A DNA stretch of 64,000 nt from Stieleria tagensis (GTDB lineage: Bacteria > Planctomycetota > Planctomycetia > Pirellulales > Pirellulaceae): assembly GCF_024129865.1 (NCBI RefSeq), contig NZ_JAMYFE010000058.1:100235-164234 (forward strand), read 5' to 3'. The first letter of the stretch is position 1. Each line of letters opens with the position of its first letter. The position numbers were made by a program, and so were the translations under genes. Below, in pieces: positions 42,617-52,312 of this stretch. The notes under the pieces were generated by a model. That model saw only the letters and a list, made by a program, of their open reading frames with translations, did not search any database and was not told the DNA's origin.

Positions 42617-44758
42617 ATGGTGAACCTGCGTGCTTGGCTGTCGTGTTGGATCGTTTTGCTGGCGGCTGCATCAGCGGCCTGGGCGGCGGACACAAAAAAC
42701 GGATACGTCCTGGACGTGCCGGTGCCGTTGTCCGGACCGGCGGCAACCGATCTGTTGGGCCAGTTGGAACGGTTGGTGAAATCGGCGCCGCAGGGCGATC
42801 GTTTAGACGTGGTGCTGCGCTACAGCCCCGATTCCACCGGCGGTCAATCCACTGCGTTCGAAGATGCGCTGAAAGTCGCCCGGGGAATGACCGGCGATCA
42901 ATTGCGCTCGCTGCGGATCGTGTCGCTCGTGCAAGGCAGAGTCGATGGACATTCGGTCCTGCCGATCCTAGCCTCCGATGCGGTCTTGGTTGCCCCCGCC
43001 GGTCAGTTGGCTGACGCATCCGTCGGCGAGACTTCCGGTGATGAAGCGGTGGAATTGTTGTATCAAAACATCGCTGCAAGACGCGGGTTGTTTCCACCGC
43101 CTTTGGTCAAAGCCTTGATCGATCCCGGCACCGAATTGGCCTGGGTCAGCAAGGTCGGCGGTGGCAAGACATTTGCCGCCGGGGATTCCCTCGTGAAACT
43201 GCGGGAAACTGGGCAAGTTCTGGCCGAAGAAGTTTGGAGTGGACCGGGGGTTCCGGCAGTGCTGAGCGCCGAACAACTGCGATCGGCACGCATTGCGGCA
43301 GGGATCGTCGACTCGTTGGAGGATGCCGCCCAGGTGTTGGATTTGGCAAAACTGTCTCCGGTGGAATCCAGCGGGATCAGTGGCGAAGCAAAAGGTGTGT
43401 TGTTGGAGGTCGCAGGATCGGTCTCTCGCAGTCGCGTTCGGCGTTGGCAAAGCAACTTGAACGGATCATTGACTGACGATTCGATCAACACTTGGCTGGT
43501 CACGATTGATTCGATCGGCGGCGACATTGACCAGAGCGCCAGCCTGAGCAGTTTGTTTTCGGCACCCGAACCGCCGCTGCGGACCGTCGCCGGTTATGTC
43601 AGCCATGAAGCACGCGGCGATAGCGCGCTGCTGGCGATGGCCTGTAAACCGTTGTATCTAAACCCCAGTTCAATTCTTGGCGGTGTGGGGGCCGACGAAA
43701 TCTCGCTGCAGGACTTGGACAACCATCGGGAGTTGATTGATGCGATTGCCAATGCCACCAAGCGTCCCAGCGGATTGATTCGCGGATTGCTCTGTAGCGA
43801 ACTGGAAGTGTACCACTACACCAACAAAAAAACCGGGCAGATTCGCTACGCCACGGCGGAGGATTTGGTGGCCGGCGTCGACGACCCGCAATTGGAAATT
43901 GACCGCTGGGAAAAAGGCGAACGGATTGAGTTGGCTGAGGGTCTAAACGCAGTCAAGGCGGTTGAGCTGGGGTTGGCCGACGGGCAGAGTGATTCACTGG
44001 GCGAAGTGGCATTGAGTGTGGGTTTGGATTCGGTTCCCCAACCGGTGTCCGATCGAGGGCTGGTGCGTTTTGTGGAGCGGTTGGGGCAGAGCAAAGGTCT
44101 GATGATGATCTTGTTGATGGTTGGGTTCGTAGGCCTGTCGGCTGAGATGAATGCTCCCGGTATGGGGGTGCCCGGTTTTCTGGCGATGGTTTGTTTTGGG
44201 CTGTTCTTTTGGATGAACTATTTGGCGGGAACTGCGGAGTGGTTGGAATTGGTGTTGCTGGTGCTGGGGCTGGGGTGCATCGCCATGGAAGTGTTGGTGA
44301 TTCCCGGATTTGGCGTGTTTGGGATTGGCGGTCTGTTGATGACGATCGCTTCGATTGTGTTGATGAGCCAGACGTTTGTGCTGCCACACAATTCCTATCA
44401 ATTGGCTGTGATCACACGCGGATTGTGGGCTGCCCTCGGCAGTTTGCTGGGTTTGTTTGGCGGGATTGTCTTGATGCGACAATTGTTTCCTCATGTGCCC
44501 TTGTTTCGTCATCTGGTAATGGAAGCACCGGATCTGGCTGCGATTGATCAAGCTGAAAAATTGGCGGACTACAGTGGGCTGATGAATCAAACCGGGCGCA
44601 CCACGACCGCGCTGCGACCGAGCGGCAAAGCCCGGTTCGGTGACCAGATTGTCCAGGTCGTGAGTGATGGTTCGATGATCGAGAAAGATGCCGAGGTGAC
44701 GGTGGTCGAAATCCACGGGACCAAGATCGTTGTCGAAGGGGGCATCCAATCGCCCTAG
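42617..44758 (+). CDS. NfeD-type membrane protein with ClpP/S49-like protease domain
   Basis: 713 residues from the ATG at 42617 (MVNLRAW), preceded by GGAG at a good distance; the frame runs further up to 42542. Signal peptide about 1-23. Residues 25-450 resemble two ClpP-like crotonase-fold halves (SIGGDIDQSASLSSL carries the S-x-GG region). Four or five transmembrane helices follow (MMILLMVGFVGLSAEM, VPGFLAMVCFGLFFWMNYL, ELVLLVLGLGCIAMEVLVIP, FGIGGLLMTIASIVL) and a C-terminal NfeD OB-like domain. The long-form NfeD cleaves stomatin/flotillin-type proteins in archaea; here floA lies two genes downstream, a classic pairing. Whether the Ser/Lys dyad is intact I cannot be sure. Confidence 0.88.
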   Translation: MVNLRAWLSCWIVLLAAASAAWAADTKNGYVLDVPVPLSGPAATDLLGQLERLVKSAPQGDRLDVVLRYSPDSTGGQSTAFEDALKVARGMTGDQLRSLRIVSLVQGRVDGHSVLPILASDAVLVAPAGQLADASVGETSGDEAVELLYQNIAARRGLFPPPLVKALIDPGTELAWVSKVGGGKTFAAGDSLVKLRETGQVLAEEVWSGPGVPAVLSAEQLRSARIAAGIVDSLEDAAQVLDLAKLSPVESSGISGEAKGVLLEVAGSVSRSRVRRWQSNLNGSLTDDSINTWLVTIDSIGGDIDQSASLSSLFSAPEPPLRTVAGYVSHEARGDSALLAMACKPLYLNPSSILGGVGADEISLQDLDNHRELIDAIANATKRPSGLIRGLLCSELEVYHYTNKKTGQIRYATAEDLVAGVDDPQLEIDRWEKGERIELAEGLNAVKAVELGLADGQSDSLGEVALSVGLDSVPQPVSDRGLVRFVERLGQSKGLMMILLMVGFVGLSAEMNAPGMGVPGFLAMVCFGLFFWMNYLAGTAEWLELVLLVLGLGCIAMEVLVIPGFGVFGIGGLLMTIASIVLMSQTFVLPHNSYQLAVITRGLWAALGSLLGLFGGIVLMRQLFPHVPLFRHLVMEAPDLAAIDQAEKLADYSGLMNQTGRTTTALRPSGKARFGDQIVQVVSDGSMIEKDAEVTVVEIHGTKIVVEGGIQSP

Positions 44759-44877
44759 CTGGCCCCTGTCAGGCCACTTTTCCTGTAGGTGGCCTCTGCG
44801 AGACCGCTTTCCCCGCGCTCAATAGAACCCGGCGACAGAGGTTGGTTTTGTTTCACGTTGTTGATCATGATTTCTAG

Positions 44878-45465
44878 ATGCCGCTGACTTATTCGATCGC
44901 TCTGCTGTTGCTGTATGTGATCCTGCTGGTGGGTGAATTTTTCATTCCCAGTGCAGGAACCGTCGGCGTTGCTGCGGCGATCAGCGCGTTGGCATCGATT
45001 GCCATCGCGTTCACTCACAGTCTGACGGCGGGAATCGTGATCACGCTGTTCGTGGTGATCATAACACCGCTGATTTTGTACTTGATGATCCAGCACTGGC
45101 CGTCAACCGCGATCGGCCGCAGGATTCTGAATCGTCAGCCCGGCCAGCTGGACGAACCGACCGAGAGCCGACTTCGCAGCGGCGCAAAACGGAAGGAATT
45201 GCTGGGGCGTGTCGGAATCGCCCAGACCCATTTGATGCCGAGTGGTTTGGTCGTCATCGATGGCATGCGTCTGGACGCGGTGTCCGAAGGGTCGGTGATC
45301 GACGCGGGGACTCAGGTCGTCGTGATCAGTCTAGTCGCCGGCAAAATTCACGTCCGCGCTGCTGGCGAAAGTGACATCATGCCGGAACAATTCCAGATTC
45401 AACGCCAAGTCGAATCGATCGAATCCAGTTTGGAAACAATGGATTTGGACGGTTTGGAAGAATGA
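44878..45465 (+). CDS. Short NfeD-like membrane protein
   Basis: 195 residues. Two to three transmembrane helices (SIALLLLYVILLVGEFFIP, GVAAAISALASIAIAF, GIVITLFVVIITPLILYLMI) then an NfeD C-terminal OB-like domain (LLGRVGIAQTHLMPSGLVVI, RLDAVSEGSVIDAGTQVVVI). It corresponds to the short NfeD form without protease domain, commonly encoded beside flotillin-like proteins. The upstream gap (119 bases) has a small AGGCCAC/GTGGCCT hairpin at 44771-44795. Confidence 0.88.
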   Translation: MPLTYSIALLLLYVILLVGEFFIPSAGTVGVAAAISALASIAIAFTHSLTAGIVITLFVVIITPLILYLMIQHWPSTAIGRRILNRQPGQLDEPTESRLRSGAKRKELLGRVGIAQTHLMPSGLVVIDGMRLDAVSEGSVIDAGTQVVVISLVAGKIHVRAAGESDIMPEQFQIQRQVESIESSLETMDLDGLEE

Positions 45466-45638
45466 GACGAGTGTTCGGTCAAATGCGTGGCAGAACCCGC
45501 AGAATCCCGTGATGCCCCGGGCGCTGTCGCGGTCGGTATTCCGATCGGTTACATTTTGTTTATCCAAAGACTTACTTGGGAAAGCGATTTTCGCTCGCCC
45601 CTGGTTGAACTAGTTTCGCACCGACAGGATGAAACCCA

Positions 45639-46739
45639 ATGAATTTCGGGTCGTTGTTTTTTTCGCTCCCGGCAACTTCAAGGCTCGGTCTGTTAGCAGC
45701 CGACGCAAGTGATTTGACAGTGCCGGCGCTGATCGGCGCGTTGATCTTGATTGGCATCATGCTGGTCGTGTTCTTTGTCTTTGCCAGCTACTTTGGCATT
45801 TGGGTTCAATCCTGGTTGACCGGCGCAGGAGTCGGTATCGGAGACTTGATCGGAATGACGTTCCGCAAGGTCAATGCGCGCTCGATCGTGCGCAGCAAGA
45901 TCATGGCGGTCCAGGCCGGATTGGACGACCCAGCCATGACCAGTGAAGCGCTCGAAGCTCACTACTTAGCCGGCGGTAACGTGCAACAAGTCGTGCGAGC
46001 GGTGATCGCTGCCAAGAAGGCCAAGACCATCTCGTTGACTTTCCGCGAAGCTGCCGCCATCGATTTGGCCGGTCGGGATGTGTTGGAGTCGGTGAAGACG
46101 AGCGTCTATCCCAAAGTCATTGATTGCCCGCCGCGAGGATCTGTGAAACCATCGTTGGATGCGGTGGCAAAAGATGGAATTCAATTAAAGGTACGAGCTC
46201 GAGTCACCGTTCGTGCGAACTTGCAACAATTGATCGGCGGTGCGACCGAGGAAACGATCATCGCCCGAGTCGGCGAAGGCATTGTCAGTGCGATCGGCAG
46301 CGCCAAAGACCACGCGGCGGTGTTGGAGAATCCTGATGTGATCAGTAAAGCTGTGTTGGCAAAACGTTTGGATTCGCAAACCGCATTCGAAATTGTTTCG
46401 ATCGACATCGCGGATATCGACGTCGGAGCGAACATCGGTGCCCGACTGATGGCCGACCAGGCCGAAGCCGACACGCAAGTGTTTCGTGCTCGCGCCGAAG
46501 GTAAACGGGCTGCCGCGGTAGCCGAAGAAAAAGAAATGGAGGCCAAGATCGAAGAGAGTCGCGCCGAATTGGTGATGGCACAAGCTGCGGTGCCGGAAGC
46601 GATGAGCGAGGCGTTCCGATCCGGCAAACTGCACATCTTGGATTATTACAAACTACAGAACGTTAGCGCCGACACGGAGATGCGAAAGTCGATCGCGTCG
46701 ACGGGGCAGAAACGAACTTTCGACGAACGAAACGGTTAA
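45639..46739 (+). CDS. floA: Flotillin-like protein FloA
   Basis: 366 residues, [10 protein letters not shown] single hydrophobic anchor (about 27-50: [22 protein letters not shown]), then [25 protein letters not shown] and the SPFH-like region ([29 protein letters not shown]). [38 protein letters not shown] is the coiled-coil segment. It belongs to the UPF0365/FloA family, forming membrane microdomains; the NfeD genes just upstream support this. Confidence 0.95.
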   Translation: MNFGSLFFSLPATSRLGLLAADASDLTVPALIGALILIGIMLVVFFVFASYFGIWVQSWLTGAGVGIGDLIGMTFRKVNARSIVRSKIMAVQAGLDDPAMTSEALEAHYLAGGNVQQVVRAVIAAKKAKTISLTFREAAAIDLAGRDVLESVKTSVYPKVIDCPPRGSVKPSLDAVAKDGIQLKVRARVTVRANLQQLIGGATEETIIARVGEGIVSAIGSAKDHAAVLENPDVISKAVLAKRLDSQTAFEIVSIDIADIDVGANIGARLMADQAEADTQVFRARAEGKRAAAVAEEKEMEAKIEESRAELVMAQAAVPEAMSEAFRSGKLHILDYYKLQNVSADTEMRKSIASTGQKRTFDERNG

Positions 46740-46743
46740 TTCA

Positions 46744-47196
46744 ATGGCAGGCGATCTGGAAGAATTTCTTCGCCGCGCTGCCGAGCGGCGGGCACAAAAA
46801 CAACAGCAGCAAACGGGTGCAAAACCGGCCGCCCAACCCCCGCGGCCCAAACCCCCTCGTCCCAAACCGGAATACACCGACTCGCGCCGCGAACGACAGG
46901 TTCGCAAACCGGTCGAGGAAGCGATTCCCGTGGCCGAGATCGTCCAGCCGGTCAACCCGTTGGCCGAACAGCAACGACGGTTGGCAGAATCCCAAAAGAA
47001 AGCCGCCGCGGCCAAAGCTCGGGTTGCCAAACAGCAATTGGACATTCATGAGCCGGGAGAACAGAATCGCGGTGTGATTTCGATCGCCGGTGGTTCCCCC
47101 GCCGAACAGTTGCTGGATTTGATGCAACGCCCGAGCGGATTGCAACAAGCATTTCTATTGCGCGAGATTCTCGAACGCCCCGATTTTGATTGGTAG
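46744..47196 (+). CDS. Conserved-looking hypothetical protein, Gln/Pro/Arg-rich
   Basis: 150 residues, starting four bases after floA stops, so likely co-transcribed. The N-terminus (MAGDLEEFLRRAAERR) is helical, residues 20-65 are Pro/Arg/Lys-rich, residues 75-100 are an Ala/Lys/Gln helix, and the C-terminal 30 residues (LLDLMQRPSGLQQAFLLREI then LERP) look structured. No family recognised; it may work with FloA. Confidence 0.75.
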   Translation: MAGDLEEFLRRAAERRAQKQQQQTGAKPAAQPPRPKPPRPKPEYTDSRRERQVRKPVEEAIPVAEIVQPVNPLAEQQRRLAESQKKAAAAKARVAKQQLDIHEPGEQNRGVISIAGGSPAEQLLDLMQRPSGLQQAFLLREILERPDFDW

Positions 47197-47199
47197 GCA

Positions 47200-47220
47200 T
47201 TCGGCGATTGAATCGCCGAA
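47200..47220. repeat. Short palindrome after the FloA cluster
   Basis: TTCGGCGATT (47200-47209) and AATCGCCGAA (47211-47220) are inverted around one base, immediately after the 46744-47196 stop. It could serve as a hairpin; no T-tract follows. Confidence 0.6.
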
Positions 47221-47246
47221 GCGGCTTGAAGACGCGGCTTCGCCCG

Positions 47247-47326
47247 GGGCATTGGTTTTTGGTAATCCGACGCGTCAGCGAGGGATCCCGTCAATCGGCT
47301 AAATCCCTCGCTGACGCGTCGGGTTG
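47247..47326 (+). repeat. Dispersed palindromic repeat, family A, full copy
   Basis: Arms CCGACGCGTCAGCGAGGGAT (47267-47286) and its exact reverse complement (47303-47322), preceded by GGCATTGGTTTTTGGTAAT as in the other copies. Lies between convergent genes. Confidence 0.9.
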
Positions 47327-47438
47327 CGCTAAACTGCCGTTTCAACTCAAATGGATCGGCAAATTGCGACTTCGATTTCTTCACTCTCCCGCGGGGCGGG
47401 AGAATGAAATTGAAACCCACCCGCCGCACGAAAATGGA

Positions 47439-48767
47439 CTATCGCGTTTGCAGAATCGATGTGATGGCGGTGATGGCACCGATCACGATTCCCAGTAACA
47501 GTCCGACGACGAAACCGATGGGAAATCGCTTGCGTCGGCTGTTGGGCATGGAGGGATCAATCGGCTGATCCAACAACGGCGGCATTTGTGAATCGGAGGT
47601 TCCCAGTGATTCATTGGAACCCAACAGATTCGACCCGATTTGGCTTGAACCCAATTGTTCCGAGCCGATTTGCGGTGCCGCGCCGACCGCTGGCACTGCC
47701 GCCCATTCGTTTCCGCCGTCCATCCCAATTGGTGGTGCCGTCCAAGCCTGGCGTTCAATCGGCCGATCGACTTCGAACGATTGCGTGCACCAGGCTTCCA
47801 ATCGCTCTGCGACTTCGTTGGCCGACGCAATCCGTCGCGCGGGATCTTTCTCCATCATGTCGGCGATGGTGTCGACAAAGTCCTCAGTCAACTCCGGCGC
47901 AAACTTGCGAGGGTGCCAAGGGGTTTGTTCACAGTGACGTTTGCACTTGCTGCGAGAATCGCCGCCGGGAAAGGGGACTTTTCCGGTGACGGTGTAATAC
48001 AGCGTGCAACCGAGCGAATACAGATCGCTGGCCGGTCCGATCGAGCGTGGATTGCGGATCTGTTCAGGTGACAAATAGTCGGCTGTCCCGACGATTTTTC
48101 CCGCCCGCGGGTCATCGTCCAGCCCCATGCTCCACGCAGCCAATCCGATATCCGAAACTTTGGCGTGCCCATCGGGCGTGACCAAAATGTTCCCGGGTTT
48201 CACATCACGGTGAACCAATCCCAAGTCATGGGCATATTGCAGCCCCCGCGCCGCTTGGGAAACCACCAGAGCGGCGTGATGCATGCTGAGCGGGCCACCG
48301 CGACGGACGAGCTTCCGCAGATCGGTTCCGGGCACGTATTCAGTGACCAAATAATGCACGTTGCCGTCTTGTCCGGCGTCGAATGCGCGCACGACATAGG
48401 GACAATCCAGTCCGGCTTGGACGCGGATTTCTCTTGCAAACGAATCGCGCGACAGCGCCGTGGATTTCTCCAGCGGCAGTACTTTGACAGCGCATTGCCG
48501 CCCCATCACGTTGTGCACCGCTTTGAACACTTGCCCCATGCCGCCTTGCCCGATCCAGTCAGTGATCAAGTACGGGCCGAGCGTTAACTTGGTGCGCCCG
48601 GCGTGCAACTGTTGGGCTTGGTACTCGGTGATGATGCCGCTTTTGACCAGTGTGGCAGCGATCAGTGAATTGTCGCTGGAGCCGACTTTTTCGGTGACCT
48701 TGGCCATCTGGCGTTTGCTGACCAGACCGCTGCGAATCGCGGACTCTTGAAACACGCTGGACATCAT
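47439..48767 (-). CDS. Serine/threonine protein kinase (Hanks/PknB type) with C-terminal membrane anchor
   Basis: 442 residues. An N-terminal 60-residue helical region precedes the kinase domain: glycine loop GQGGMG (73-78), catalytic Lys95 (CAVKV), HRDVKPGNIL (His187-Arg188-Asp189) and DIGLA at 206-210, where the usual DFG is DIG. The C-terminal end has a Ser/Gln/Gly-rich linker and one transmembrane helix (GFVVGLLLGIVIGAITAI). The start overlaps the SLC12-like transporter stop (TAATG), so they are coupled. The DIG change keeps the metal-binding Asp, so activity is likely. Confidence 0.92.
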   Translation of the reverse strand: MMSSVFQESAIRSGLVSKRQMAKVTEKVGSSDNSLIAATLVKSGIITEYQAQQLHAGRTKLTLGPYLITDWIGQGGMGQVFKAVHNVMGRQCAVKVLPLEKSTALSRDSFAREIRVQAGLDCPYVVRAFDAGQDGNVHYLVTEYVPGTDLRKLVRRGGPLSMHHAALVVSQAARGLQYAHDLGLVHRDVKPGNILVTPDGHAKVSDIGLAAWSMGLDDDPRAGKIVGTADYLSPEQIRNPRSIGPASDLYSLGCTLYYTVTGKVPFPGGDSRSKCKRHCEQTPWHPRKFAPELTEDFVDTIADMMEKDPARRIASANEVAERLEAWCTQSFEVDRPIERQAWTAPPIGMDGGNEWAAVPAVGAAPQIGSEQLGSSQIGSNLLGSNESLGTSDSQMPPLLDQPIDPSMPNSRRKRFPIGFVVGLLLGIVIGAITAITSILQTR

Positions 48768-50950
48768 TAGCTCTCCAACTTCATGTCGCCGGCGCTACAC
48801 ACCAACGCGACGCGAGGTAGTTTGCCAACCAAGGCCACCAAGTGTTCCAAGAACTCGCCATCGTCGCCCTGTTCGGGGATCGCAAATCCTAGGTACACGA
48901 ACGCCGCGTCTCGACTGGTCGATTGAATCGCGTCGGCCGCATTGGCAGACACGACGACCTTGGTTTTGCCCACAATTCTTGCTTCGCGCAACAGCCCGTC
49001 CAAATGTGATTTGACTTCGTCGATCGCAGACTCGTTTTGCACCACCCGCAACAACCGCAACTTGCGCCCGCGCCAGGTCGAGTGCGAAAGCATCAAGTGA
49101 GCCAACAGCACCATCAGTTCGCCATTGGCACGTCCTCGCCACCAAACATCCACAGTGCCCGGCGGCGCGTTATCTTCCCCATCGGATTCGTCGGTTTGTC
49201 GCAGCACCACAATGCTGCGATCCAATTCCCGCAAGTTTCGCAGCAAACTGCCGAACACGACCATTCGATCGCGCGACAGTGGACATCCCATCAACACCAC
49301 GTTCGGTCGCAATCGTCCCAGGCCCTGGCATTGTACAAGGGCTTGAACGCCGGCGGTGTAATCACTGGCGACAACGACGGCGGGAAAAGCAGCGAGTTTT
49401 CGGTCTTTGATGATCGAGTGCAGGATTGATTCTTGGTTAGAAAGACGTTCGCTGTTGTCATCCAACCCACCGGGGATGACTTGTCCAAGCGTCAGGATTC
49501 CCGTTTCCCGTGTCAGCCAACTGCCGAACACAACCAGGTGTGGACGTGAAAACCCGCTGCCACTGAACGCCAGAATAAACGGCCGCCAATTCTTGGGGTG
49601 GTACAAACTGTCTTCTAATTTCAACAGGTTCTGTCGGGTGCGTTCGAACAACAGCCCGCTGTTCAAATCACCCCAGGATGCGTTCAGGTTGGCGCGGGTC
49701 AGATAGAAGTGCAGCGCTCCGATCAAGCCACTGGCAACCACAGCCCAACGCCAATCGATCAACAACATCACCAGTCCGCAACCGATCGCGCCGGCCAGCG
49801 ATGTGGCACGATTGCTGTAACGAAATTGAGGCCGATAGCTGGGGTTATTGGTGATCAGCTCATAGAACGTTGCCAAATTCAACAGGCCATAGGTCGACAG
49901 GAATGCCATCGTGATCAGTGGCGCGATGGTGTTTAGATCAGCGACCAAAATCCCGAATTGTGCGATCATTGCGGTGGCAAAGATCGCCCGCCGCGGTTCG
50001 CCGTCTTTGCTGCTGGTCCCAAACGGGTCTAATCGCGCGAACACTCGGTCGCGGGCCAGCGACTGTAAAATCCGAGGCGCCCCCATCATGCTGCCGATCG
50101 CCGAGGAGAGCGTGGCTGCGAAGACGCCTAGACTGATCAAAATCGGAACCGCCGAGACATCGCTGACCACCATGTTGTTGCCGATCAAATCGTCTCGGCT
50201 GGCACTGCCACCTAGAAACACCGCCTGGGAAGCGTAGACCATCAAGGTGACGAAAACGGCAGCCAGGGTGCCGCGGGGGATCGAGCGTGCCGGATCTTTA
50301 AGATCTCCCGACATGTTGGCACCCGCCATGATCCCGGTCACCGCAGGAAAGAACAGTGCAAACACGGTCCAGAATGATTCGCCATCGCGATAATCACTCG
50401 CCCAGTTACTTGCCAGGGTCTGTACGTCAAACTGTGCGGCCGCTCCGGTGTAAAACGAGATCAGCGAGATGATGACGCTCGCCAAGATCACGAACTGGAC
50501 TTTGATTGCCCATCCGGCGCCGATCCAAACACAACCGGCGACCAACAAATTGGTGATCGTCGCCACCAACGTGGACGAGATTCCAGAGGGCAACAGCACC
50601 ATCATCGCTTCGGTGAATCCGATCACGTACATGGCCACCGACAGCGCCTGGGCGGCAAAGAACACGACCCCGATGGCGCCACCAAATTCGGGGCCCAAGG
50701 AGCGGCTGATCAGAAAGTAGGCGCCGCCGCCTTCGACGCGCGTGTTGGTCGCGATCGCTGACAGCGAAAGCGTGGTGAGTGTGGTGATGATTTTACTGGC
50801 GATCACAATCACCAACGCCGCCATCACGCCGGCCTGGCCAACCACATAGCCGAACCGCAGGAACATGATGACGCCAAGAATCGTCAGCACGCAGGGCGTG
50901 AAGACACCTCCGAATGTCGAAAACGAATTCCCTTTCTCACCCCCCTTCAC
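48767..50950 (-). CDS. SLC12-like (cation-chloride cotransporter/APC superfamily) transporter
   Basis: 727 residues. About 12 transmembrane helices fill residues 15-430 (FGGVFTPCVLTILGVIMFLR, GGAYFLISRSLGPEFGGAIG). The first-helix pattern, FTPCVLTILGVIMFLRFGYV, is characteristic of the SLC12 group within the APC superfamily. A soluble C-terminal domain (about 450-727) has Rossmann-like elements (VVLMGCPLSRDRMV, LVVFGSWLTRE) as in SLC12 proteins. Ion specificity is not readable. It is translationally coupled to the downstream Ser/Thr kinase gene. Confidence 0.88.
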   Translation of the reverse strand: MKGGEKGNSFSTFGGVFTPCVLTILGVIMFLRFGYVVGQAGVMAALVIVIASKIITTLTTLSLSAIATNTRVEGGGAYFLISRSLGPEFGGAIGVVFFAAQALSVAMYVIGFTEAMMVLLPSGISSTLVATITNLLVAGCVWIGAGWAIKVQFVILASVIISLISFYTGAAAQFDVQTLASNWASDYRDGESFWTVFALFFPAVTGIMAGANMSGDLKDPARSIPRGTLAAVFVTLMVYASQAVFLGGSASRDDLIGNNMVVSDVSAVPILISLGVFAATLSSAIGSMMGAPRILQSLARDRVFARLDPFGTSSKDGEPRRAIFATAMIAQFGILVADLNTIAPLITMAFLSTYGLLNLATFYELITNNPSYRPQFRYSNRATSLAGAIGCGLVMLLIDWRWAVVASGLIGALHFYLTRANLNASWGDLNSGLLFERTRQNLLKLEDSLYHPKNWRPFILAFSGSGFSRPHLVVFGSWLTRETGILTLGQVIPGGLDDNSERLSNQESILHSIIKDRKLAAFPAVVVASDYTAGVQALVQCQGLGRLRPNVVLMGCPLSRDRMVVFGSLLRNLRELDRSIVVLRQTDESDGEDNAPPGTVDVWWRGRANGELMVLLAHLMLSHSTWRGRKLRLLRVVQNESAIDEVKSHLDGLLREARIVGKTKVVVSANAADAIQSTSRDAAFVYLGFAIPEQGDDGEFLEHLVALVGKLPRVALVCSAGDMKLES

Positions 50951-51005
50951 ATCATTCTCCGGGTCGGTTGTAGGCAGTTTAGTCGGGCGGCAAAATCGCG
51001 ATGCG

Positions 51006-51063
51006 GTAGTGGATCTTGTGAAAGATCCCCCTCACGCAACGGATCTTTGACAAGATCCACTAC
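51006..51063. repeat. Inverted repeat, dispersed family C
   Basis: GTAGTGGATCTTGTGAAAGATCC (by positions 51006-51028) is inverted against 51041-51063 with one mismatch. Similar copies lie at 11194-11215 and, loosely, near 24092. Confidence 0.8.
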
Positions 51064-51086
51064 CTGATGGCAAAATCCATGTGCCG

Positions 51087-51899
51087 CTAGGTCCGTGGTG
51101 TGAAGTCGAAACGTTTGCTCTTGGAAAAGAATTCGATCGGGTTTTCATAGACGACTTTACGGATCAGGGACTCGTCCAAACCGCGGCGTCGCATTTCAAA
51201 GATCAAATCGGGAACCGCCGTCGGCTTGCTCGGCCCCCAGTCGCCAGCGGAGTTTGCCAGTAGTCGCTCGCCCCCGGTTTGTTCGATCATATCAACCGCA
51301 CGCTCCGGCGTGCACTTGGTGATCGGGTACAGCGTCATTCCCGCCCAGAATCCACGGTCGAGCACCTCGGTGATCGTGTGTTCTTCGACGTGATCGACCA
51401 ACACCCGATCGCGTTGGATCCGTTGGTCATCACACAGCATGTCCAGGATCATTCGCGTGCCCTGGTACTTGTCTTCCAAGTGCGGCGTATGAATCAAAAT
51501 CGATTGTTCGTAACGGATCGCCAATTCCATGTGCTCCAAAAACACCGTGGATTCATTCTTGGTGTTTTTGTTCAATCCGATCTCACCGATTCCCAGCACG
51601 TTGGGTTTGTCCAAGAACTCAGGAATCATCGCGATCACTTCACGCGATAATCCCACGTCTTCCGCCTCTTTGGCGTTAATGCACAGCCAAGTGAAATGCT
51701 GGATCCCGAATTGCGCGGCCCGGGCCGGTTCGGTTTCGGTCAATTGTCCAAAGTAGTCGCGAAACCCGTCCACACTGCCGCGGTCGTAACCGGCCCAAAA
51801 GGCCGGCTCGCTGACCGCAACGCACCCCATTCGCGCCAGCGTCGCATAGTCGTCGGTGGTGCGAGAGACCATGTGGATGTGCGGGTCGATGTAATCCAT
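51087..51899 (-). CDS. TatD-related metal-dependent hydrolase (EboB-like)
   Basis: 270 residues, MDYIDPHIHM. His7 and His9 of the amidohydrolase HxH, GIGEIGLNKNT with the bridging Glu, LIHTPH, and VDHVEEHT provide most metal ligands of the TatD-like fold; NSAGDWGPSKP is where the final Asp is expected. Substrate unknown. The best match in my memory is the TatD-like family represented by EboB, but no other ebo genes are present. A small gene lies 58 bases upstream on the same strand. Confidence 0.85.
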   Translation of the reverse strand: MDYIDPHIHMVSRTTDDYATLARMGCVAVSEPAFWAGYDRGSVDGFRDYFGQLTETEPARAAQFGIQHFTWLCINAKEAEDVGLSREVIAMIPEFLDKPNVLGIGEIGLNKNTKNESTVFLEHMELAIRYEQSILIHTPHLEDKYQGTRMILDMLCDDQRIQRDRVLVDHVEEHTITEVLDRGFWAGMTLYPITKCTPERAVDMIEQTGGERLLANSAGDWGPSKPTAVPDLIFEMRRRGLDESLIRKVVYENPIEFFSKSKRFDFTPRT

Positions 51900-51957
51900 T
51901 GAACCATCAAATCAAAGAAGGAGAGAGAAACGGGGTGAAGACAGACCGCCAGCGTGA

Positions 51958-52233
51958 TCAGTCTGCCATCAATCCGAATTGCGTTCGCCAATCCGATTCA
52001 TACTCGCGCGAGAACAAACGCTGCAATCGCTCGGCGCGGTCGGCACCGCCGGAGAGCAAAATTTCCGTCGCTTCGGTCAACTGTTGTTGTTTCATCCGAG
52101 CGTCATCGCCCAGCGATTGGTCGCCGCAGCAGCGATCGATTCGATCGAAGGTCGCAGCAACCTCCAACAATTTCGCGCGGACATCTAAAAACGATTCTGC
52201 GATCACCGCGTCGCCGTTGCGTACGTTTGACAT
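51958..52233 (-). CDS. Small hypothetical protein, helical
   Basis: 91 residues from the ATG at 52233 (MSNVRNGD). The sequence is evenly helical and charged (ESFLDVRAKLLEVAATF, ARMKQQQLTEATEILLSGG), with two adjacent cysteines (DRCCGD). No family recognised. It lies just upstream of the TatD-like gene and probably shares its transcript. Confidence 0.6.
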   Translation of the reverse strand: MSNVRNGDAVIAESFLDVRAKLLEVAATFDRIDRCCGDQSLGDDARMKQQQLTEATEILLSGGADRAERLQRLFSREYESDWRTQFGLMAD

Positions 52234-52312
52234 TGCCAGGCCCATCGATCTGCGACACCCAAGAGAGAGAACATGAAGCACCCTTCAAGTATAGCCTAGG
52301 GGTCGCTATCAG

